NCBI GenBank assembly: GCA_031259935.1
Contig: JAIRKV010000273.1
Span: 1-9,234, forward strand
Reading direction: 5' to 3'
Length of the DNA stretch: 9,234 bases
Source: Prevotellaceae bacterium
Lineage (GTDB): Bacteria > Bacteroidota > Bacteroidia > Bacteroidales > UBA932
The translations under genes and the position numbers were made by a program. Under the pieces are notes generated by a model, which worked only from the letters and a program-made list of their open reading frames with translations, did not search any database and was not told where the DNA came from. This document shows positions 5,174 through 9,234 of this stretch, one piece after another (the stretch's first letter is position 1; every line of letters begins with the position of its first letter).

Positions 5174-8083
5174 ATGAAACAAAAATTCAAATTAATTGCA
5201 ATACTGATAACAGCAGTTGCAATAACTTCGTGCAACACGAAGAAAGATTATGAAACGGTAAAAGGCGATCCTGTAAAGGCGCGTATTTACACGTTGGACA
5301 ACGGTTTGAAAGTGTATATGGCTGTGAACAAAGAACTGCCGAGAATTCAAACTTACATTGCAGTTAGAGCAGGCGCAAAAAACGACCCTGCCGAAACTAC
5401 CGGACTGGCTCATTATTTTGAGCATTTGATGTTCAAGGGAACCAAAGATTTCGGAACAACAAATTATGAAGCCGAAAAGCCGCTACTCGATGAAATCGAA
5501 AATCTGTTTGAAACATATCGCAAAACGACAGATGACGCCGAACGCAAAGCGCTTTACGCAAAAATTGACAGCATAAGTTACGAAGCATCAAAAATTGCAA
5601 TTCCAAACGAATACGACAAACTAATGTCGGCAATAGGAGCAAACGGAACAAATGCTTATACAAGTTACGATGTTACATGCTATACCGAAGATATTCCGAG
5701 TAACCAGATTGAAAATTGGGCAAAAATTCAAGCCGACAGATTTGCAAACGTCGTTATTCGCGGATTTCATACCGAGCTGGAAACTGTTTACGAAGAATAC
5801 AACATTTCGCTGACAAGCGATTCCCGCAAAGTTTATCAAAATCTGCTTGCAGGGCTGTATCCGAATCATCCTTATGGGACGCAAACCGTGCTGGGAACTC
5901 AGGAACAGCTGAAAAATCCATCGATAATAAATATTAAAAACTTTTACACTCAGTGGTATGTTCCGAACAATATGGCAATATGTCTTTCGGGAGATTTCGA
6001 TCCTGACGAAACGATTAATATTATAAAAAAATATTTCGGCGAATTTAAACCCAACGACAATCTTCCAAAACTCGAAATCACGCCCGAAGAACCTGTTACT
6101 GCGCCTGTTGTAAAAAATGTAACCGGACTTGAAGCGGAAAGAGTTGCTCTGGCTTGGCGACTTGGCGGAGCAAACAGCGCCGATGCCGATTTGGCAAATA
6201 TAACATCAAGCATTTTATACAACGGAAAGGCTGGTTTGATTGATATTGACCTTATGCAGCAGCAAAAAGTTTTAAACGCTTATGCCTATGAAACAATGCT
6301 TAGCGACTACGGAATGTTGCTGATGCAGGCAACTCCAAAAGAAGGACAAACGCTTGACGAAGCAAAAGATTTGCTGTTAAACGAACTGGCAAAACTTCGC
6401 AACGGCAATTTTGACGATTCTTTATTGAAAGCAAGCATCGATAATTACAGATTGCAACTCATACAATATCTTGATTCGAATTATGGTCGTGCGGATGCTT
6501 TTGTTGACGCATTTATAAATGACATAGAATGGGAAAAACAGGTTAATCTTATTAAACGTTTGGAAAAAATAACAAAAGAAGATATTGTGAAATTTGCAAA
6601 CGAAAAATTCGGCGACAATAATTATGTTGTTGTTTACAAACATCAGGGGCAGGATGCCGATCAAAAGAAAATAGACAAACCGCAAATTACGCCAATCTCT
6701 ACAAATCGCGATGAAGCAAGCGATTTTCTGAAAGAAATACAAAATTCACAGGTGAAGGCTATCGAACCCGTTTTCGTTGATTTCAATAAAGATATGGAAA
6801 AAACTGTGGCAAAATCAAATATTCCCGTACTTTACAAAAAAAATGAAACCACAGAACTGTTCAGTCTGGAATATGTTTTTGAACTTGGCTCCAACAGTGA
6901 TGCAACCATAGGAACGGCATTCAGATATCTTGATTATCTCGGAACAGGCAACAAATCGCCCGAAGAAATTAAAAAAGAATTTTACAACATAGCATGTTCA
7001 TTCAGCGCAAGCGTACAGGCAGAAAGATGTTACCTGGAAATAAGCGGATTGAGCGAAAATATGCCCAGAGCAATGGAACTCATGGAAGAACTTGTAAGCG
7101 ACGCCCAGCCGAATGATGAAATTCTTGAAAATCTGAAATTTGACATACAAAAATCACGAAAAAATTCAAAATTGAATCAAAGTTCAAATTTCTCGGCGCT
7201 TCGGCGATATTTGATTTACGGACACGATTATATAAAAAACACAACCTTGTCGAACGATGCTCTGAATGTGCTTAAATCTGACGATTTACTTGCAAAAATC
7301 AAAAATTTGACAGACAAAGAACATTCGGTGTTATATTACGGACCGCTGACAAGCAAAAACGTTGTTGATTTAATAAACAAATATCACAAAACTCCCGAAC
7401 AGCTTGTTCCCATTACCGAAAAACCGGAATTAAAATATGCTGAAACTCCCGAAAATCAAGTTTTTATCGCCGAATATGATGCAAAAAATACATATTACGT
7501 ACAATATTCAAACCGCAACGATAAATTTGACGTAGCAAACGATGCAAACGTTGCCTTATACAACGAATATTTCGGCGGCGGCATGAATTCCATTGTATTT
7601 CAGGAAATGCGCGAAGCACGCAGTTTGGCGTATTCGGCAAGCGCATTTTTGTCGGAACCGAACAAGGCAGACAAACCTTATACTTTTTCTGCTATCATCA
7701 TATCGCAGAACGACAAAGTATCGACGGCAATCGACGCTTTTGCCGAAATTATAAACAATATGCCCGAAAGCGAAACAGCGTTTAATATTGCAAAAAAAGC
7801 GCTTATCGCACGATTAAGCACGGAACGTATAATAAAAGACGATGTGCTTTGGTCGTACATGGATGCAACAGATATGGGCGTTGATTACGACAGAAACAAA
7901 CTGCTGTACGAAAACGTTCAAAACATGACGCTTGCAGATGTTAAGGCATTTCAGGAAAAATGGATAAAAGGACGCACGTATTTTTACGGAATACTGTCTA
8001 ATTCAAAAGAATTGGATATGAACAAAATAAGGAAGATAGGAAAAGTTAAGTTTTTGAAACAGGAAGAAATATTCGGATATTGA
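5174..8083 (+). CDS. M16 (pitrilysin/insulinase) family zinc metallopeptidase, lipoprotein
   Basis: This 969-residue protein is probably a zinc endopeptidase that degrades peptides or unfolded polypeptides in the periplasm or at the outer membrane. The start is set at ATG 5174, not the in-frame ATG at 5129, because from 5174 it begins with a textbook lipoprotein signal (basic MKQKFK, hydrophobic core, lipobox ITSC with Cys20); the 15 extra residues would bury that signal. The N-terminal M16 domain carries the inverted zinc motif HYFEH (H80, E83, H84), with the distal zinc-ligand glutamate in TVYEEYN (E207 or E208). An insertion of about 45 residues separates them, consistent with long Bacteroidota M16 proteins. 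The second, inactive half has the conserved MREARSLAY stretch (R813 to Y820) after FGGGMN. The four-domain length suits a single-chain M16 enzyme. It has no promoter motif in its 48-base leader, so it is probably co-transcribed with trkA. The substrate is unknown. Confidence 0.93.
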   Translation: MKQKFKLIAILITAVAITSCNTKKDYETVKGDPVKARIYTLDNGLKVYMAVNKELPRIQTYIAVRAGAKNDPAETTGLAHYFEHLMFKGTKDFGTTNYEAEKPLLDEIENLFETYRKTTDDAERKALYAKIDSISYEASKIAIPNEYDKLMSAIGANGTNAYTSYDVTCYTEDIPSNQIENWAKIQADRFANVVIRGFHTELETVYEEYNISLTSDSRKVYQNLLAGLYPNHPYGTQTVLGTQEQLKNPSIINIKNFYTQWYVPNNMAICLSGDFDPDETINIIKKYFGEFKPNDNLPKLEITPEEPVTAPVVKNVTGLEAERVALAWRLGGANSADADLANITSSILYNGKAGLIDIDLMQQQKVLNAYAYETMLSDYGMLLMQATPKEGQTLDEAKDLLLNELAKLRNGNFDDSLLKASIDNYRLQLIQYLDSNYGRADAFVDAFINDIEWEKQVNLIKRLEKITKEDIVKFANEKFGDNNYVVVYKHQGQDADQKKIDKPQITPISTNRDEASDFLKEIQNSQVKAIEPVFVDFNKDMEKTVAKSNIPVLYKKNETTELFSLEYVFELGSNSDATIGTAFRYLDYLGTGNKSPEEIKKEFYNIACSFSASVQAERCYLEISGLSENMPRAMELMEELVSDAQPNDEILENLKFDIQKSRKNSKLNQSSNFSALRRYLIYGHDYIKNTTLSNDALNVLKSDDLLAKIKNLTDKEHSVLYYGPLTSKNVVDLINKYHKTPEQLVPITEKPELKYAETPENQVFIAEYDAKNTYYVQYSNRNDKFDVANDANVALYNEYFGGGMNSIVFQEMREARSLAYSASAFLSEPNKADKPYTFSAIIISQNDKVSTAIDAFAEIINNMPESETAFNIAKKALIARLSTERIIKDDVLWSYMDATDMGVDYDRNKLLYENVQNMTLADVKAFQEKWIKGRTYFYGILSNSKELDMNKIRKIGKVKFLKQEEIFGY

Positions 8084-8098
8084 AAATAACGAAACCCT

Positions 8099-8236
8099 GA
8101 ACGTCATTGCGAGGCGCGAAGCAACGAAGCAGCCGAAACGCAGCGAAGTTAATCCATATTCTTTATTTTTCATTCTCCTGTTTTCCGGATTACTTCCTGC
8201 TTCGGGCTGACGTTTTCGCAGTTTGCAATGACGTTC
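8099..8236. repeat. Inverted-repeat (REP-pair/MITE-like) element, 138 bp
   Basis: The ends GAACGTCATTGC (8099-8110) and GCAATGACGTTC (8225-8236) are 12-base perfect inverted copies. The arms stay related inward (8099-8155 and 8187-8236): both contain a GCGAA, CGAAGCA, GAAGT series and both finish with AATCC before a 31-base AT-rich loop (8156-8186). The arms are GC-richer than their surroundings. It starts 16 bases after the M16 stop codon. The same terminal sequence recurs at 9030-9127 and, decayed, at 3396-3569. CGTCATTGCGAGG...GAAGCAATCC repeats are known as dispersed palindromes in several bacterial groups. No transposase lies inside, so it is non-autonomous if mobile. It could also end M16 transcripts or stabilise them. 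Confidence 0.8.
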
Positions 8237-8290
8237 TTTTTTATTTTCTGTCCTTGCATAACAAAAATCATGCGGACAACCACAGAGAAT

Positions 8291-8311
8291 CGGCAGTTTA
8301 ACAAATTGCCG
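8291..8311 (+). promoter_or_regulatory. Hairpin in the leader of the HAD phosphatase gene
   Basis: CGGCAGTTT (8291-8299) pairs with AAATTGCCG (8303-8311), nine pairs including one G-U, around a 3-base loop. It lies 36 bases before the chosen ATG (8348) and 9 bases before the alternative ATG (8321). No T-run follows, so it is not a plain terminator. It may be an operator palindrome or an mRNA stem-loop affecting translation or stability. I see no TAnnTTTG box between 8237 and 8347. Confidence 0.45.
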
Positions 8312-8347
8312 TTGAAAATAATGTATAACAAAAAACAGCAAAATAAA

Positions 8348-9019
8348 ATGAAAAGTAACTATCCTTTTTTAACTCTCCTGTTCGATTTGGACGGAGTAAT
8401 AATCGACTCGGAACCGCAATACGACAGGTTTTGGAACAGTCAGGGCGAATCGCACGGTCACGGACATAATTTTGCAGGCAAAGTAAAAGGATTGACGATG
8501 TCGCAAATAATGAGCAAATTTTTTTATCAATTTTCGACAGATGAACAGAATAAAATTATAGACGAATGTGTAAAATTTGAAACGGCGATGGAATGTCCGC
8601 TGATTGCAGGCGCTGAAGTTTTTATAAAAAACCTTAAATTGCAGGGCGTGAAAACGGGACTTGTAACAAGTTCGGACGATATAAAACTGGAACGTATTAT
8701 GGAAAAGTTTGACATGCGTTCGTGGTTCGATACTGTTGTTACCGCCAATCGCGTAACACGTTCCAAACCCGACCCGCAAGGCTATCTGCTGGCAGCCGAA
8801 GATTTGAAATCGGATATAAAAGACTGCATGGTTTTTGAAGATTCGTTTGCAGGAATAGAAGCCGGACGAAATGCCGAAATGAAAGTTGTAGCGCTTGCCA
8901 CAACCAATTCGCGCCGAGCAATACAAGCCACAGGCAATGCCGATTTGATAATCGACAACTTTGTAAATTTTGATTACAATGATTGTTTGAGGCTGTACAA
9001 TAAGTATTTAAAGATTTAA
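8348..9019 (+). CDS. HAD-superfamily phosphatase, subfamily IA (phosphoglycolate phosphatase/beta-phosphoglucomutase-like)
   Basis: This 223-residue cytoplasmic protein should use an aspartyl-phosphate intermediate to hydrolyse, or move, a phosphate on a small metabolite. All four HAD motifs are visible: motif I FDLDGVIIDSE with nucleophile D13 and acid/base D15; motif II GLVTSS (T107/S108); motif III SKPDP with K140; and motif IV VFEDSFAGIEAG with E164 and D165, the 'ED' form of subfamily IA variant 3. A helical cap lies at about residues 20-85 and includes an unusual HGHGH run at 36-40. ATG 8348 places motif I at the normal distance from the start. The longer frame from 8228 begins inside the inverted-repeat element and is rejected, while ATG 8321 remains possible (nine more residues). 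The last codons and stop are formed by an octamer array. Substrate cannot be assigned. Confidence 0.88.
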   Translation: MKSNYPFLTLLFDLDGVIIDSEPQYDRFWNSQGESHGHGHNFAGKVKGLTMSQIMSKFFYQFSTDEQNKIIDECVKFETAMECPLIAGAEVFIKNLKLQGVKTGLVTSSDDIKLERIMEKFDMRSWFDTVVTANRVTRSKPDPQGYLLAAEDLKSDIKDCMVFEDSFAGIEAGRNAEMKVVALATTNSRRAIQATGNADLIIDNFVNFDYNDCLRLYNKYLKI

Positions 9020-9029
9020 AAATTTAAAG
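9006..9029. repeat. Octamer tandem array overlapping the HAD stop codon
   Basis: Three exact-register units, ATTTAAAG, ATTTAAAA and ATTTAAAG, occupy these bases. The final residues Tyr-Leu-Lys-Ile and the TAA stop of the phosphatase are read through the first unit into the second. The array directly abuts the inverted-repeat element that starts at 9030, mirroring the 3339-3371 array, which touches a GCGAATGACG end. Confidence 0.8.
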
Positions 9030-9127
9030 CACGTCATTGCGAGGAGCGCAGCGACGAAGCAATCCAGAAAGAACACAAAGCACAAATCTGTATTGCTTCA
9101 CTGCTTCGCAGTTCGCAAAGAACTGTG
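9030..9127. repeat. Inverted-repeat (REP-pair/MITE-like) element, 98 bp, between convergent genes
   Basis: The left arm (9030-9067) is the best-preserved form of the family: CACGTCATTGCGAGG at its outer end, GACGAAGCAATCCAG at its inner end. The right arm (9088-9127), read in reverse complement, starts CAC, contains TTTGCGAACTGCGAAGC and ends GAAGCAATACAG, so the inner halves match closely while the outer end has diverged. A 20-base A-rich loop lies between (9068-9087). Inside the right arm CAGTTC (9109-9114) and GAACTG (9120-9125) form their own 6-bp stem with a 5-base loop, 2 bases from the stop codon of the leftward gene. The element separates converging genes and may act as a two-way terminator, though no T-tract is attached. 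Confidence 0.75.
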
Positions 9128-9234
9128 TTAATATGCAAATTTTTGATGAAAAAAGTTATCAACATATACGCTTTTATTCATAATGATACTGAACGCCTGT
9201 TTGAGCAATTTGTTTGCTACGGCTATCAATGCCA
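9128..9234 (-). CDS. IS110-family transposase, C-terminal end only (partial, runs off the window)
   Basis: Reading leftward from the window edge, an open frame of 34 full codons ends at TAA (complement of 9128-9130). It begins ALIAVANKLLKQAFSI and continues through a VYVDNFF segment. The pattern A-x-x-A-V-A-N-K-L-L-K-Q-A-F followed by a Y/F-D-N-aromatic segment is how IS110/IS116/IS902-type transposases of Bacteroidota commonly end; this is a recalled family resemblance, not a search. Such enzymes are DEDD/serine recombinases guided by a bridge RNA encoded in a non-coding end of the element. The catalytic parts are outside the window. The gene is convergent with the phosphatase, and its stop codon touches the 98-bp repeat element. 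I cannot tell whether the gene is intact. Confidence 0.65.
   Translation of the reverse strand, partial: ALIAVANKLLKQAFSIIMNKSVYVDNFFHQKFAY

Noticed and set aside
8003..8341. Reverse-strand 112-codon open frame between the peptidase and phosphatase genes
   Set aside because: It translates the 8099-8236 inverted-repeat element and overlaps the end of the M16 gene; the Arg/Ser/Ala-rich part is repeat sequence, not a protein family.
8228..8347. Upstream extension of the phosphatase frame (40 extra residues)
   Set aside because: It begins inside the inverted-repeat element, and the HAD motif I normally lies within about 15 residues of the N-terminus, as it does from ATG 8348.
9133..9183. Short forward open frame starting ATG CAA ATT at the right edge
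   Set aside because: It stops after 16 codons and lies opposite the IS110-like reading frame, which has a recognisable protein pattern.

Overview
The window looks like chromosomal DNA from a Bacteroidota bacterium, most likely of the order Bacteroidales. Four things point there: the AT-rich composition, promoter -7 boxes of the form TAnnTTTG instead of sigma70 hexamers, the absence of Shine-Dalgarno motifs, and gene families typical of the phylum (a Porin_10-type outer-membrane barrel, an MltF-like transglycosylase, and a long M16 lipoprotein peptidase).

Layout. Positions 1-210 are a leader region with a short perfect palindrome and a -7 box. Positions 211-3283 hold a two-gene envelope operon: an outer-membrane porin, then 10 nt later a membrane-anchored lytic transglycosylase that starts at TTG and whose solute-binding domain appears to have lost one lobe. 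Positions 3284-3781 are a 498-bp intergenic region made largely of repeats: a weak hairpin, two tandem arrays of an NTTTAAAN octamer, and between them a decayed inverted-repeat element. Positions 3782-8083 hold trkA (the potassium-uptake gating subunit, with no trkH beside it) followed by an M16 zinc peptidase lipoprotein, probably one transcript from a clear -7 box. Positions 8084-8347 hold a second inverted-repeat element and a hairpin in the leader of a HAD-family phosphatase (8348-9019). The phosphatase stop codon lies inside a third octamer array, which abuts a third inverted-repeat element (9030-9127). That element ends at the base next to the stop codon of a leftward gene running off the window edge, whose visible C-terminus reads like an IS110-family transposase.

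Functionally the recognisable genes concern the cell envelope (porin, peptidoglycan cleavage, periplasmic or surface proteolysis) and housekeeping (K+ homeostasis, small-molecule dephosphorylation). I see no defence system, CRISPR array, RNA gene or biosynthetic cluster.

The most interesting content is non-coding. One dispersed family of paired CGTCATTGCG-type palindromic elements occurs three times at different stages of decay, twice next to octamer arrays and once exactly against an IS110-like gene. The decayed copy has diverged almost entirely by C-to-T and G-to-A transitions.
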